Assembly (NCBI GenBank): GCA_037447655.1
Contig: JBBHKE010001504.1
Span: forward strand, 62,001-126,000
Length of the DNA stretch: 64,000 bases
Source: Zygnema cylindricum
Lineage: Eukaryota > Streptophyta > Zygnematophyceae > Zygnematales > Zygnemataceae
Direction of reading: 5' to 3'
Shown here: piece by piece, positions 23,526 to 34,494 of the stretch
How the letters are laid out: each line of letters starts with the position of its first letter
Numbering within the stretch: position 1 is the stretch's first letter
Notes under the pieces: generated by a model
Told to the model about the DNA's origin: nothing
Seen by the model: only the letters and a program-made list of their open reading frames with translations
Database searches by the model: none
Position numbers and translations under genes: made by a program

Positions 23526-24530
23526 TGCAATTCTGTGTCCTCCATTGGACCACAAAATACAGGAAGCCTCTAGATAGTATTTAACTAACCCACTTCAAGC
23601 CACAACCACTGTTGTCCAGGAAGGCAAAATGGCAGTTTGATTGCACCCCTATGCAGCCTGGACTCCCTTGAGTCCGTAGCAAAAAGAATCACTGAAAACG
23701 GCCAACTAGCCGATAAGTTATGAGGCAGTAAAAATGCCAATTTGTATAAACTCTCAACGAGAGAGGTGACTACCTACCAAAATTTTCAAAGTCCTGATTC
23801 CCTCTAGTAACTTTTATCTACTGAAGTACGGACCAATCAGATTACTGTACCGTACCAAAAAGTATTACTGCTAGTGTACCTTTTGTACGTCATATGTACG
23901 ACAAGGCTATTAAGTGGACACGTGTCCGTTTTTCACTCGTTCGTACGTTCGTTAAAATTCCCATGACCGAAAGTCATCTCTCCACGTGGCTCCAGGTCAT
24001 GCCACGTCACAAAACGCCCAAGTGACCATTCCGGAATCTCGGCGAAGACGTATGCCGTTGGATAAGAACCGGCAATAAATGTCGTCCGTCAAAACAAATG
24101 TCAGATTCATTTGTTTCGTGCGGGATTCAGTCCACACTGAATTTAACCTGTTCTATGATGTTAGATTTACATTTCCGTTAATCCGATTACGGGACGTAAC
24201 ATACTTTAAATATGAGTCACACCCTATATACTGCAGGGAACATCTACGACAGACAGGTTAGAGCGGATGGCTACGCCACGCTCTACCGGTCGGGGGTTCG
24301 AGTCCTGCGGGACTCAACCTTTTTGTAGAGAGTGACTTAAGTTCACTCTTTAACCCTATCTATGGAGCTGAGGCAGCCATGGCTCTATCACTCTCTCTCT
24401 CCTTCAGTGACTACAGCAAGTATGGGGGTAAGAGAGAAGAGATGAAGACAAGCTGCGTGCATGTTTCTTTTTCCACAAATATATTAAGACCTAGAAAATA
24501 ACAAAAAACTAAAACCTATTTATTTCAACA
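23526..24530 (-). repeat. 3' LTR of the minus-strand copia element
   Basis: It starts TGTTGAAATAAATAGG at 24530 and ends GAATTGCA at 23526, about 1005 bp. The polypurine tract (ATAAGGGGAG) lies just inside it. Confidence 0.88.
24243..24319 (+). other. tRNA-like module antisense in LTR (copy 4)
   Basis: Read on the plus strand (antisense to the LTR): D-arm-like GGTTAGAGC at 24256-24264, B-box GGTTCGAGTCC at 24295-24305, a closing GGACTCAACC that can pair with the B-box half, then five Ts at 24320-24324. This gives the parts of a small Pol III unit. The tRNA fold itself is imperfect. Confidence 0.65.
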
Positions 24531-24554
24531 CTCCCCTTATTTTCTAGTCTAATT

Positions 24555-25421
24555 TTAATTTTCTTTTAACCCGCGTTTTTCCTGACAATAATTTAATTTA
24601 GGAGAGGGCACATGTTTGGTCATCATGTCATCCACCATTTCTTCATTAGGTCTATACACAAGATTTAAAATTTTATTTTCAACTTTTTCTCTCACGAAAC
24701 TTAATCTTATGTCCATATGCTTTGCTTTGAAATGGTGTTTTGGATTGGGTGCAATTGATATTGCTGCTTGATTATCACAAAAAACTTCATGCACTCCCTC
24801 CTTCATATATCCCAGTTCTTGCAACAATGATTTCACCCACATTAGTTCTTTTACAGCAGAACAAGACGCCGTATACTCAGCCTCCATAGTAGACTGAGCA
24901 ACCACCTTTTGTTGCTTCCTGCTCCAAAAGCAAGCACCTTCCCCCACATACAAAACATATCTCGAAGTCCTTTTTCTCATAGGTGCATCCCCATAACAAG
25001 CATCACTCCAAGTGGTGATATCAGTGTGCTCCCCTCCCAAATGCAACCATAATTCTCTAGTTCCAACCAGATATCTCATGACTCTATTGGCTGCCTCCCA
25101 ATCTCTCTTCCTAGGATCATTAAGACTCCTACTGAGTACTCCTACTGCTGTCGCTATGTATGGCCTTGTACAGTACATAAAGTAGATTAAATTTCCTACG
25201 ACCTGTCTGTAAGGAATAGACTTCATAAACTCTCTCTCCTCTAGACTCATCTGATCATCTAAGATTATCACTCCTCCTTCTACACTCCCATCACTTACTT
25301 TCTTCAAGTCCATGGGAGTGGTACAACTGGTAGCTTTCTCCATTTGAAATTTCATAAGCATATTTCCTATTGATTCTTTCTGAGTGAGTCTTATGATCCT
25401 CTTCCCCATATCTCTTTCCAA
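24555..25421 (-). pseudogene. copia RT end and RNase H (minus strand)
   Basis: This open frame of 288 codons holds the end of RT (MERDMGKRIIRLTQKESIGN) and the RNase H domain (WSDACYGD, TMEAEY, CDNQAA, HHFKAKHMDIR). It ends in LKEN with a stop 25 bp before the LTR. It is cut off from the upstream RT by a 40-bp tandem duplication, so it cannot be made as part of the normal polyprotein. Confidence 0.9.
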
Positions 25422-25980
25422 TTGAATTCCTTATGATCCTCTTCCCCCTATCTCTTTCCATTTCAATTCCCAAAATATATCTTGCCTCCCCTAAATCTTT
25501 CATGTCAAATCTACTTCTAAGATCTTTCTTCAACTTATTTATCTTTTCCAAAGACTTACTTAACACCAACAGATCATCCACATAAATTCCAATAAAGATC
25601 ACACCATCCTCACCTTCAAACATATAGATAGAATGGTCAGAACTGATCCTGATATATCCTAGACCAGTAATAAACTCATCTAGTTTCTTATTCCATTGTC
25701 TGGGAGCCTGCTTAAGTCTATATAAGAACTTTATGAGCCTGCAGACTTTGCTCTCTTGTCCTTCCTCCATAAACCCCTCGGGTTGCCTCATGAAAATTTC
25801 TTCCTCTAAGTCACCATTAAGAAAAGCAGTCTTAATGTCCAACTGGTGTATTTCCATGTCTTCCTCTGCTGCCAAACAGAGGAGAATCCTTACTGATGGG
25901 AACCGAACAACTGGAGCAAAGGTCTCCTCATAGTCAATCCCCTCCTTTTGGGTGAACCCCTTCGCTACTAATCGAGCTTT
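25291..25980 (-). pseudogene. copia RT core (minus strand)
   Basis: It holds the RT palm with MEIHQLDIKTAFLNGDLEEE and the catalytic IYVDDLL at 25573-25584, then KDLGEARYILGIEMERD. After the duplication the frame reads nonsense to 25291. Upstream (25875-26030) the start of RT continues with stops. Confidence 0.88.
25390..25469 (-). repeat. 40-bp tandem duplication inside RT
   Basis: Bases 25390-25429 and 25430-25469 are two 40-bp copies with three differences. As 40 is not a multiple of three, the second copy shifts the reading frame. Confidence 0.9.
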
Positions 25981-26028
25981 ATATCTCTCAATGGTATTAT
26001 TTGGGTTCAGTTTTAGTTTAAATACCCA

Positions 26029-26754
26029 TTAACACCCAATAGGTTTTCTGTCTGGAGGACAATCCGCTAGTTCCCAAGTATTTGCTTCCATGATGGAGGC
26101 CATCTCATCATTTATGGCTCTAATCCATCTTTCTTTCTCCGAACTATTTACTGCCTCTGAGTAAGACCGAGGCTCATCTGGGTGAGATAGCTTAGTTACC
26201 TTATGAGCGGCCTGTTTTTCCTGTATCGTTTTGCTGCTCCTTCTCCCTCCCTCAAAATCCGAAGCTGGAATGGATGGAAGTCTTGGATTTCTCCTCACTG
26301 TGTTATCGGCTCTCCTGTTCATGGAAGCCGGTTCTGGTCTCGCTTCTTCTATCTCCTCGAGGTCCATAGAAGTGTGTGAGGTTTCCGGTGAGTCTTTTGT
26401 ATCTCGGATCTCCCTTGAATATGCAATCACGGTTTCACTCATGTCCCTTTCGGGAACGACCGAGTCCTCCTCACTTTCGAACTCAAATCTGATTTTTATC
26501 TTCTGTGTATACTTGAAGGGATCAAATAACTTTCCTTCATCCATGACAACTAGGTGTTTGACTAGGTTGATATCCTTCTTTGCTAAGTCATAGACTCTAT
26601 ACCCCTTAACATCCTTATCATATCCCACAAAGTATCCAGGTTTTCCCCTAGCATCTAGTTTCCAGTTTTTCCTATCCGTGTCAAGACTGTAAACTTGGCT
26701 ACTAGAACACTTTAAGGTGTGAAACATCTGGTTTCCTTCCAACCCATCTCTCAT
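26029..26754 (-). pseudogene. copia integrase C-terminus and linker to RT (minus strand)
   Basis: This is the open frame between integrase and RT. GYFVGYDKDVKGYRVYD is the typical copia 'GY' motif after the integrase core, followed by a variable acidic linker and the first RT segment (ANTWELADCPPDRKPIGC). A stop follows at 26029. Confidence 0.85.
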
Positions 26755-26800
26755 AAGGTGTCACTCCCTTTACAGCTGAGGTAAGGACTCTACTCTTAAT

Positions 26801-27720
26801 TTAGTTGGCACAGTTCATTCGCTCTGCCCAAAATCTCTTTCCTATTTTCTTGTCGGCCAACATACTGCGTACACTATCTCCTAGTGTTCGATTCAACCTC
26901 TGAGCTACCCCATTTTGTTCCGGGTTATATGGTACAGTTTTCTGGTGCTGTACTCCCTCATCTCTCAGATATTCCTCAAACTCGTTAGAGGTATATTCCC
27001 CCCTATTATCACTCTTTATCCTTTTAATCGGGGTTTCATGCAACTTCTCACTCCAGACTGTATATTCTTTGAAGTAAGTTGATGTTTCAGACTTTGTTTT
27101 TAGAAAGTATACTCTAGAGTATATAGACCAGTCATTGGTTATTGTCATCATAAACATTTTTCCTCCAACCGAAAGTACTTTTGGAGGTCCCCAAATATCT
27201 GTGTGGACCAAATCTAATACTTTCTCACCTCTATATGTGGCGCCTTTGGGAAAGTGAAGTCTGTGAGCCTTACCTTGAGCACAACCACTACAATCATCCA
27301 TCATTTCATTATTCTCAAATTGAATGCCTTCTACTACCCCAAGCTTTTTCATTTCCCTCAACCTATCAAAATGTACATGTCCCAACCGCTTATGCCAAAT
27401 CATCAACTTAGGAACACCAACATAGTAAGCATTCTTCTTTTCATTACTCAGGTTAAGCCTAAACATTCCTTCGCTACCCTTATATGCCGTGAAGTAAACT
27501 TCATCCCCATACTTAGCTGTAAAGACTCCCATTCTAGTGAAGGTATCAAACTCTTTGTCATCTAACACAGACGTAGAGACAAGATTTTTACTCAGCTGAG
27601 GAATGTAGAGTACATTTGAGAATGTGAGTATAGAAGTCTTACCCTCCACTAAGACTTTCAGATCTACCGACCCCACTAGAGCTGTAGTAACCACTCTCCC
27701 ATCCCCATACTATATTTCTA
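26801..27720 (-). pseudogene. copia protease end, GAG-pre-integrase and integrase core (minus strand)
   Basis: It has NVLYIPQLSKNLVSTS (end of protease), IWHKRLGHVHFDRL with C..C (GAG-pre-integrase), then the integrase core: HTDIWGP (first Asp) and KSDNRGEYTS (second Asp). The third site reads NGVAQRLNRT, where the catalytic Glu is replaced by Gln (CAG codon). The enzyme would be dead as it stands. The frame is open for 297 codons, so decay is recent. Confidence 0.88.
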
Positions 27721-27839
27721 GAGTAGGGATTTTCCTTAGCTTAGTGAAGAGTTCCTCACATATGCATGGATGGAATTGAGTTAATGATCCATCTTTCCTG
27801 TGCAGCTTCTCGAATTGCTCTAAGGGCACACTTCTATCT

Positions 27840-28880
27840 CCGTAGGATCTCCTTCTCCTCTAGACTCTCGTCAAAGAGAAACTCCCCATCCTCCTCATAA
27901 GACTCATCCTCAGTTTCTCCTGTCACTTTTTTGACCAAAAACGCCTTTTTCTTTCCTTCAGAAGAACCCCCTCCACGGTTCTCTTGGAGCCTCAGCTCCG
28001 ACGGCTTGACACAATGTGCAATAAAGTGTCCCTGCTTTTTGCAAAAATGAAAAAGGCACTTTGGGGGCCTAGGTCCTCCAGACTGATCTCTTTCCTGTTT
28101 GTATGGTTTCTGCGAGTCTTTCCCCCATCGGTCCCCTCTTACTGCTAGAGCTTGAACACTCTTCCCTCCTCTCCTAATCTACATTGTATTTACCTACACA
28201 AGTATCATCCAAACCACTATATTCCACTTCCATGAACTATCAGTCATTTCCTGTACTCCGTACACTATGTTCTCGTTCTCGTATGGTAACTTCATGATGT
28301 GAGTGTTAACTTTCATTTTCATTGTACCTATCCATCCGGAACTTTCCATCTCCATATACAAACAAAAGAGATCATTACAGTAATCTAACATCTTTCCTCC
28401 TTTGTAAGTGTAACTCGCTAGCTTTTGCTCAGCCAACTAGACCTCGTGAATAACTCCAGCTCTATAGATCTCCCCGAAACTCTCCCACAACTCCTCGGCC
28501 TTGTAAATGTGAAGGTGAGGGGTGGCCAAACCTTAAGTGAGGTGTCTTAAAAAGAAGTTCTTGATAGCCATGTTTTCGTCTTCCCACACTAAAGTATCGC
28601 TCTCCGCGGTCTTCACGTCCACCGATCCCAATGCCATAGCAATACGGTTGAGGGGTGTTTCCTTCCTTTTCCCTTTTTCGGACACATTGTTGTCCACATC
28701 ATCTGCCTTCTCCGCGAAAGCAGTCGCTGCTGTAAAAAACCTTACTCCTCCAAATCCCGGCGGAATTCCCAAAGGTGGACATTTCACTTGTCCACTAAGG
28801 ATACCCCAGTATCGTTTTTCGCAAAATCATGGCTTCCCAATAGATGAAACTAGATCCATTGAAGGTGGGCACCCTAGAGA
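27840..28880 (-). pseudogene. copia gag with zinc knuckle, broken (minus strand)
   Basis: Gag pieces in several frames: VSEKGKRKETPLNRIAMAL (28670-28610), KMLDYCNDLFCLYMEMESSG (28400-28330) and a zinc-knuckle-like C....CKKQGHFIAHC near 28070-28020, followed by a Lys/Glu-rich tail. The knuckle's first gap is four residues instead of two. Stops break it. The first part recurs at 37808-38136. Confidence 0.75.
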
Positions 28881-28894
28881 GTGGGCCCATAACC
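28881..28894 (-). promoter_or_regulatory. primer-binding site complementary to the tRNA-iMet anticodon arm
   Basis: Next to the 5' LTR end the minus strand reads GGTTATGGGCCCAC. This is complementary to GTGGGCCCATAACC of the plant initiator tRNA-Met anticodon arm, not to its 3' CCA end. This fits half-tRNA priming as in Drosophila copia. Confidence 0.7.
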
Positions 28895-29243
28895 TGCAAT
28901 TCTGAGTCCTCCATTGGACCACAGAATACATGAAGCCTCTAGATAGTATTTAATTAACCCACTTCAAGCCACAACCAATGCTTTCCAAAATGGCAAACTG
29001 ACAGTTTGAATGCACCACTATACAGCGTGGACTCCCCTGAGTCCGTTGCAAAAAGAATCACTGAAAACGGCTAACCATCCGATAAGTTATGAGGCAGTAA
29101 AAAATGCCAATTTGTACAAACTCTTAAAGGGAGAGGTGACTACCTACCAAAATTTTCTAAGTCTTGATTCCCTTTATAACTTCTAGTAACTGTAGTACGG
29201 ACCAATCAGATTACTGTACTGTACCAAAAAAGTTCTACTGCCG
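28895..29243 (-). repeat. truncated 5' LTR of the minus-strand copia element
   Basis: Only the 3' third of the LTR is left. It matches 23526-23880 and 38149-38515. It stops at CTGCCGG, where a plus-strand LTR begins. Confidence 0.82.
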
Positions 29244-30330
29244 GTTGTAGAAATTAATGGTCCGTTTAAAGTAATTTCTAGGTCTAAATAGAAATATAGA
29301 AAGGAGCCGAGGCAGTCTATCTCTAACTTTTCTCTCCAACTCTCAAACTTGTCGCAATCACTGAGAAATTGGAGAGGAAGCTAGAGCCATGGCTACCTAG
29401 GCTATCCAGAGGTTTACGGGAAATATACATATTAGTTTATTTATCTTTAAGGGTTTATTCACTAATAGAATATGTGATGCCCCCAAGATTCGATCCTCGT
29501 ACCTGTCACACAGTAAGCAACCGGTAGCCAGTAGCCTTATTTGTTAAGTCTAGACCTAGTGTTACGTACTATAAAGTTTGATGTTTAATTAAACATTAAT
29601 ACGTAGGATAATTCATTTAACTGAAACAGTTTACGGGAGACATTGATCTAGTAATGTAAAAATACGCATTACGGTACGGATAAGAAACGAATACTGCACA
29701 TTTATTTCTTTAGCGAAACGAATACCGCGCATGTATTTATTACGGCTATGATTAAATGTGAATTTAATCGGACGGCCGAAATTAGGGAGATCGCAGAAGA
29801 CGTTTTCGGCGGTTTTTGGTCATCGCCACATCGGATGACACGTGGCGGAATGAAATTGGTTCGCGGCATCTTCGAGGATTAAGAGAGCGAATCCGGATAT
29901 ACCACGTGTCGACATTTAGGTCATGTCGTACAGAGTTTTTATAGAAAGCACATCGGCAGCTTTTCTATTGTGTACGGAAGTGCAATGTGATTCGCTCCGT
30001 ACATCAGTTGATAGAGTCTGTGAGAGAGATAGGACTTAGAAATATTAGGAGATAGGATCCTCTCTCCCAGAGAGCTACTGTACAAAAAGGTCAACTTTGA
30101 CCCTTTATAACTTACTTCTCAAGGGAGCAAATTCAGAGATTCTTTTTGCTATCGACTCAAGGGAATCTTCTCTTCATAAGGGTGAAGGTGGTTAGAGATT
30201 TATGTGCCATGGTGGCATTTTTTCTTGCTAAAACACAAAGGGGTCAGGGTTATCCTAGAGACATCATGGAAGCTGTCCATTTTGAGGACTCATGGAGGTC
30301 TTATGGAGGTCTTATGGAGTGTACAAAAAA
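29244..30330 (+). repeat. 5' LTR of a second copia lineage
   Basis: It starts TTGTAGAAATTAATGG and follows the same LTR plan (TTTCTAGGTC, CT-rich block, CTTGTCGCAATCACTGAG, CCATGGC block, antisense tRNA-like module, CACGTGTCGAC, GAGATTCTTTTTGCTA). It is more distant from the others. The right end is uncertain; a gag-like frame follows at about 30430. Confidence 0.65.
29477..29562 (-). other. tRNA-like module antisense in LTR (copy 5)
   Basis: On the minus strand it reads an AATAAGGCT D-arm-like part and the T-arm GAGGATCGAATCTTGGGG, a near B-box. I see no oligo-T close behind it. Confidence 0.5.
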
Positions 30331-30429
30331 CGACTAAGTCCGAAATCTCTTTCTCACACATGAGATATAGAGAGGACTAAAGGTTTCCAAAACAACACCA
30401 TAGTCACGCTGTCAAATCTCACTAACCAT

Positions 30430-31960
30430 TTGTTACATGAAGAGACGTGTTTGAATCTTAACAAACATGTCGTTTCTATTGATCGTTCGGCTTTTGTTGT
30501 CTCTTCCCCAAAGAAACCTCTAAATCTTGCAGTATCTCATCTCTTTTGCAAATATTTCAAAGAGCGGGACCACGTGGTCAACACGTGCCACGCATTGATA
30601 AAAAGACATGAAAAAGAAAGTACGGTTGGGGGACCGTGAGGACTTCCTTTGACAAATCCGACTTTGAAGTCCTTTGCGTACCCCAACGCATACATGCTGC
30701 CAGCTGGTCATACAGAGCACGCGATGGCCGTCTTCAATTTACCGTACGGCACATCGCCATTGTGGTACCCTACTCTTTAATATTACTACCCTCCACAAAA
30801 TCCTTCAGTTTCACTTTTTTATCACGACCTTCCAACCACCGACCAAAACTTTGGATGTGCGTCACTTGCAATTGTCCCTGTCCCATATACACCTCCCCCA
30901 CTTCCCCCCGTGGACTATGGTTACGCCTTTACTCAATCGAGTAATCCTTCTAATTCGCTAATTGACTCTGGCCCTTCTCACCACATGTGCTGTCCGCGTT
31001 ATAAGATGCTCAATATTGTTCCCTTTGACATTCATTTACTCATTTATTTGGGGAACAACATCATTTTAACTTCTACTCTCGTTGTACAGGTGGGTATTAT
31101 TTCCGTTTGCAAGCCTCTTGTCCAATAATCTTAGAAAAGGTTTATTTCTTTCCTAACCTCAAAAAGTATATTTTTTTGCTAGTTCCGCTTTGTGCCATGG
31201 AATTTTTGTGTAGTCACTGAATTCCAACGTTGAATTTTGCTCCTCCACTTGGGACCTCATTAGTAGTGGCACTTGGTTGGGCAATCTACATCTTTTAATT
31301 TTTTTTCATGATATTGCTCATGCTTCTTTAGCCCATTTTCCCTCTTCTTCCTCTTTTCTTACATGGCATCTTTGTTATGGCCATATTAATGGTGCTTGCC
31401 TAGCTTCCCATTCAAAAAAGGCTTAAACTTGGAATCGATAAATTTAATGAAAGAAAATTTTACTTTTGTCATGGTTGTTTCCTTAGTAAAATGCCTCGCT
31501 TACCTTTTCCTTATTCTTCTTCTCACTCTTTAGCTCGCTTTGATCTCATTCATATTGAGGTATGGCGTCCTATTTTTATTCCAAGTATAAGTGGCGCCTC
31601 TTCTTTTCTCACTTTAATTGATGACTTTTCTCGCTTTACATAAATTTATGTTTATTTTATGCGTCAAAAATCCGAAGTTTTCACCAATATTCAACATTTC
31701 AAATCACTTGTGAAAAATCATTTATCATCTCACATCAAAACCATCAGAACAGGTAACGAAGGGAATTTGTTTCCAATGTTTTTTTCGATTTTTTGCGAAC
31801 ACATGGCATTTTTCATCACAAAACATCTCCTTATTCTCCGCTACAAAATGGTGAAGTCAAGCGCTTAAATCGCACTCTCATTGAGATGTCTCGCTCTCTT
31901 TTCCATTTTGTTTCCATACCATTTCATTTTTTGGTTGAAGCTTTACCAAGTTCAAATACC
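30430..31960 (+). pseudogene. copia gag, protease and integrase of a second lineage, broken
   Basis: Pieces in order: a decayed zinc knuckle (FCKYFKERDHVVNTCH, first or second Cys now Phe; 30540-30590), protease LIDSGPSHHMC (30958-30990), GAG-pre-integrase TWHLCYGHING (31360-31395), CHGC (31473), and integrase remains: LIHIEVWRP in place of HTDVWGP, TLIDDFSRF, IRTGNEGN in place of the second Asp site, and QNGEVKRLNRTL (31850-31880). This is a different copia lineage from the others in the window. It breaks off near 31950, at the start of gypsy sequence. Confidence 0.78.
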
Positions 31961-32395
31961 TACGATGACGGAGGATGAAGCCGTGGATCGCTACGTGAAG
32001 GGGCTTAAGTCATCTATTCGTAGAGATGTGGAACAATGGCTTGCTCGAGAAAGCACGACTCCTACTCTCTCGCCAATCATCCAGTTTGCGGAGCGGACCG
32101 ATTCAATCGACTTTAACCTCTGGAGACCTTATCACTAAGGGTCGAGCAGTAGCGGAGGACACCGACGAGACGAAGGTCCAACCCCCATGGAGCTCGGCGC
32201 AATTAATGAGGATAAGGAAGCGGTCAACGTCCTGCGAAGAAAGAAGAAACCTACCAAGACCAAGACCAATGACTTATTCTTCGAGGAAATCCTGCGGAGG
32301 AGGCAAAATGGCCTATGCTTCCAGTGCGGTTCTCCATATTATATGGCTCGAGAGTGTCCAAAACGGAAAGGTCCCTAAAAGGGAAAACTTACCGT
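31960..32395 (+). pseudogene. gypsy Gag C-terminus and zinc knuckle
   Basis: TEDEAVDRYVKGLKSSIRRD (31970-32030) is the conserved end of the gypsy Gag capsid. The zinc knuckle near 32318-32360 reads C-FQ-C-GSPY-Y-MARE-C, so the His has become Tyr. A frameshift separates the two parts. Confidence 0.82.
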
Positions 32396-32396
32396 T

Positions 32397-32720
32397 ATGA
32401 GGTTGGTCGGTGAAGGAGGAGACCCTTTGATATTTAGGGGTCAAATAGGAGCGAGTGCATCTTACTTCATGGTGAACTCCGGAGCATTGGGGAAATTCAT
32501 TAACGAGGCGACGGTGAAAAGGTTGAAACTTCCTCTTGTGGTACTAAAGGATAATCAGTCGGTACAACTAGCCAACGGCAGTTCCTTCTCAATTACCCAT
32601 CGTACTCGAGGTTACGCGTCGAAATTGGGAAATTTCGATGGTACGAAACGTTTCATGTATTACCTCTTGGGGACCATGAGGTAATCTTTGGGAAGCCGTG
32701 GCTGCAAAAATGGAATTCGA
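32397..32720 (+). pseudogene. gypsy aspartic protease remains
   Basis: The frame reads FRGQIGASASYFMVNSGALG. The active site normally reads D-[ST]-G-A; here it is N-S-G-A, so the catalytic Asp has become Asn. VKRLKLPLV and QLANGS follow, as in gypsy proteases. It stops at about 32684. Confidence 0.8.
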
Positions 32721-32743
32721 CGATCGATTGGAGAAGTGGCGCC

Positions 32744-33705
32744 ATGAGAGTGAAGAAAGGTGAAGAAGAGTTTGAGGTAAAAGCGGGAGCGGCTGGCAAG
32801 GGAGCCGAAGAGGGACGCCTGCTTTCGGCCTTAAAGCTCAAGAGGGCACTTAAGAAAGGGGAAACGATTGGTATGGCGGTCGTCCAGCCAATGGAGGAGG
32901 CGAAGGAGGAGATCTCGGAAGAATGGAAGAAGAAGGACCTTGACTTCGAAGAAAGTGACGACATTGGAAAGACTTTCGAAGAGGCCTCGGAAGTCATGAC
33001 AAAACTTCTCGAGGAGTACGCAGATGTATTTCCCCTGAAGTTCCCCGAAGGATTACCTCCGAAGCGCGAAGTAGACCATAGGATAGAGCTTGTTCCTGGA
33101 GCGGTACCACCGGCTAATCGGATGTACAAGATGAGCTACACCGAGTAGGACGAACTGAAAAAGCAACTCGCGGAGTGCGTTAAAGCCGGAGCAATCGAAC
33201 CAAGCAAGTCACCGTATAGAGCCCCCGTTCTCTTTGTGAACAAGAAAGATGGAGGTTTCCGTATGTGTGTAGACTACCGAGCGCTGAACAAATTAATGGT
33301 GAAGAATGCGTACCCCCTGCCGAGGATAGACGAATTGTTGGATCGACTTCGAGGTGCTAAATAATTTTCGAAAATAGACTTGCGGAGCTGCTACCACCAG
33401 ATTAGAATTGCCAAGGAGATGTGGAGAAAACGGCGTTCAGAACTCGATACGGTCATTTCCAATTTCGGGTAATGCCGTTCTGGTTGACTAACGCACCGGC
33501 AACTTTTAAGCATTTAATGAATTCCATATTTCGGCAATATCTGGACACGTTTGTGATCGTCTTCCTAGACGACATACTGGTGTATAGCCAAACGCAAGAG
33601 GAGCATATGAAGCACTTACGGACGGTCCTCCAGGTCCTTCGGGAAAATAATTTGTACGTAAAAAGAAATAAATGTGACTTCTTCAAGGAGAAGATTGTTT
33701 TTTAG
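32744..33705 (+). pseudogene. gypsy reverse transcriptase
   Basis: It has YADVFPLKFPEGLPPKREVDH, then VPPANRMYKMS and a stop at 33146, [40 protein letters not shown], and [15 protein letters not shown] after a second stop. A frameshift near 33415 leads to [15 protein letters not shown] and the catalytic FLDDILVYS (about 33560-33590). The family usually has YLDD or FLDD. At least two stops and one shift break it. Confidence 0.88.
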
Positions 33706-33710
33706 GCCAT

Positions 33711-34340
33711 GTGGTGAGCCGGGACGGAATCGCAGTGGAACCAAACAAGACAAAGGTCGTTAAGGAGTGGCCCCAGCCAGCAAATATCACGCAGTTACGG
33801 AGCTTTCTAGGACTATGCTCCTATTATCGCCTTTTTGTCGAAGGTTTCACAAAAGTTGCTGCACCGCTCACGGAATTGCTCAAGAATGACGTTCCCTATG
33901 ATTGGAAAGCGGCACAAGGGACAGCCTTTAACACGTTAAAGAAGCGGTTGGTTACCGCCCCTGTGTTAGCTGTTCCCGACCCGGACTTACCTTGGACGAT
34001 TATTACCGACGCTAGCGATACGGCTATTGGAGCGATCCTTATGCAAGATCAAGGGAAAGGCCTTCAACCCATCGCCTACGAGAGTCGAAAACTAAAGGCA
34101 GCAGAGCTAAACTGGGCCACTCATGAGAAAGAGACAATAGCTATCATCAATGCGATGGAGGTTTGGAAGTGTTACGTTCAGGGGAAATAAATCACGATTA
34201 TCACCGATAACCACGCCTTACAATATCTCCAAACCCAACCGAAGTTGTCCAAAAAACAAGTGCGCTGGATGACGTTTTTTGTAGACCTTTGGTCTGGAAC
34301 TTGTTAAAGAATATAAGCCAGGCAAAACGAACCCGGCGGA
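33711..34340 (+). pseudogene. gypsy RNase H
   Basis: It starts after a one-base shift with VEPNKTKVVKEWPQP and LRSFLGLCSYYRLFV (RT thumb). RNase H has TDASDTAIGAILMQ (first Asp), ESRKLKAAELNWATHEKE (Glu) and, after a TAA, IITDNHALQYL (Asp). It ends in KPGKTNPADALSR-like sequence in mixed frames. Confidence 0.86.
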
Positions 34341-34494
34341 TGCGCTGTCAAGAAGAATCAGAGTCGCTGCGCCAGTAGCGGAGCAACCACCATAAACATC
34401 GTAGTATGGGAACGTAAGCTCTGCAAAAGGGGACACCGCAGCGTCGACTGCAGCGCAAGATCCGAAACTCAGCGCAGTCACCAGTACAATTCAA

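Larger units (their letters stand above)
23526..29243 (-). mobile_element. near-complete Ty1/copia element, minus strand
   Basis: Read on the minus strand this has a truncated 5' LTR (29243-28895), a primer site, gag, protease remains, integrase, RT, RNase H, a polypurine tract and a full 3' LTR (24530-23526). It is the best preserved copia element here, but it carries a frame-breaking 40-bp duplication in RT and a lost integrase Glu. Its RNase H is nearly the same as that at 1-656. The 5' LTR stops where a plus-strand LTR begins at 29244, so the element has been hit by later insertion or recombination. Confidence 0.9.

Noticed and set aside
26231-26593. 120-codon plus-strand frame
   Set aside because: It is the antisense shadow of the copia integrase-RT linker on the minus strand.
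28537-28905. 122-codon plus-strand frame
   Set aside because: It is antisense to copia gag and the primer-site region.
32653-33129. 158-codon minus-strand frame
   Set aside because: It is antisense to the gypsy protease-RT part, which has clear motifs on the plus strand.
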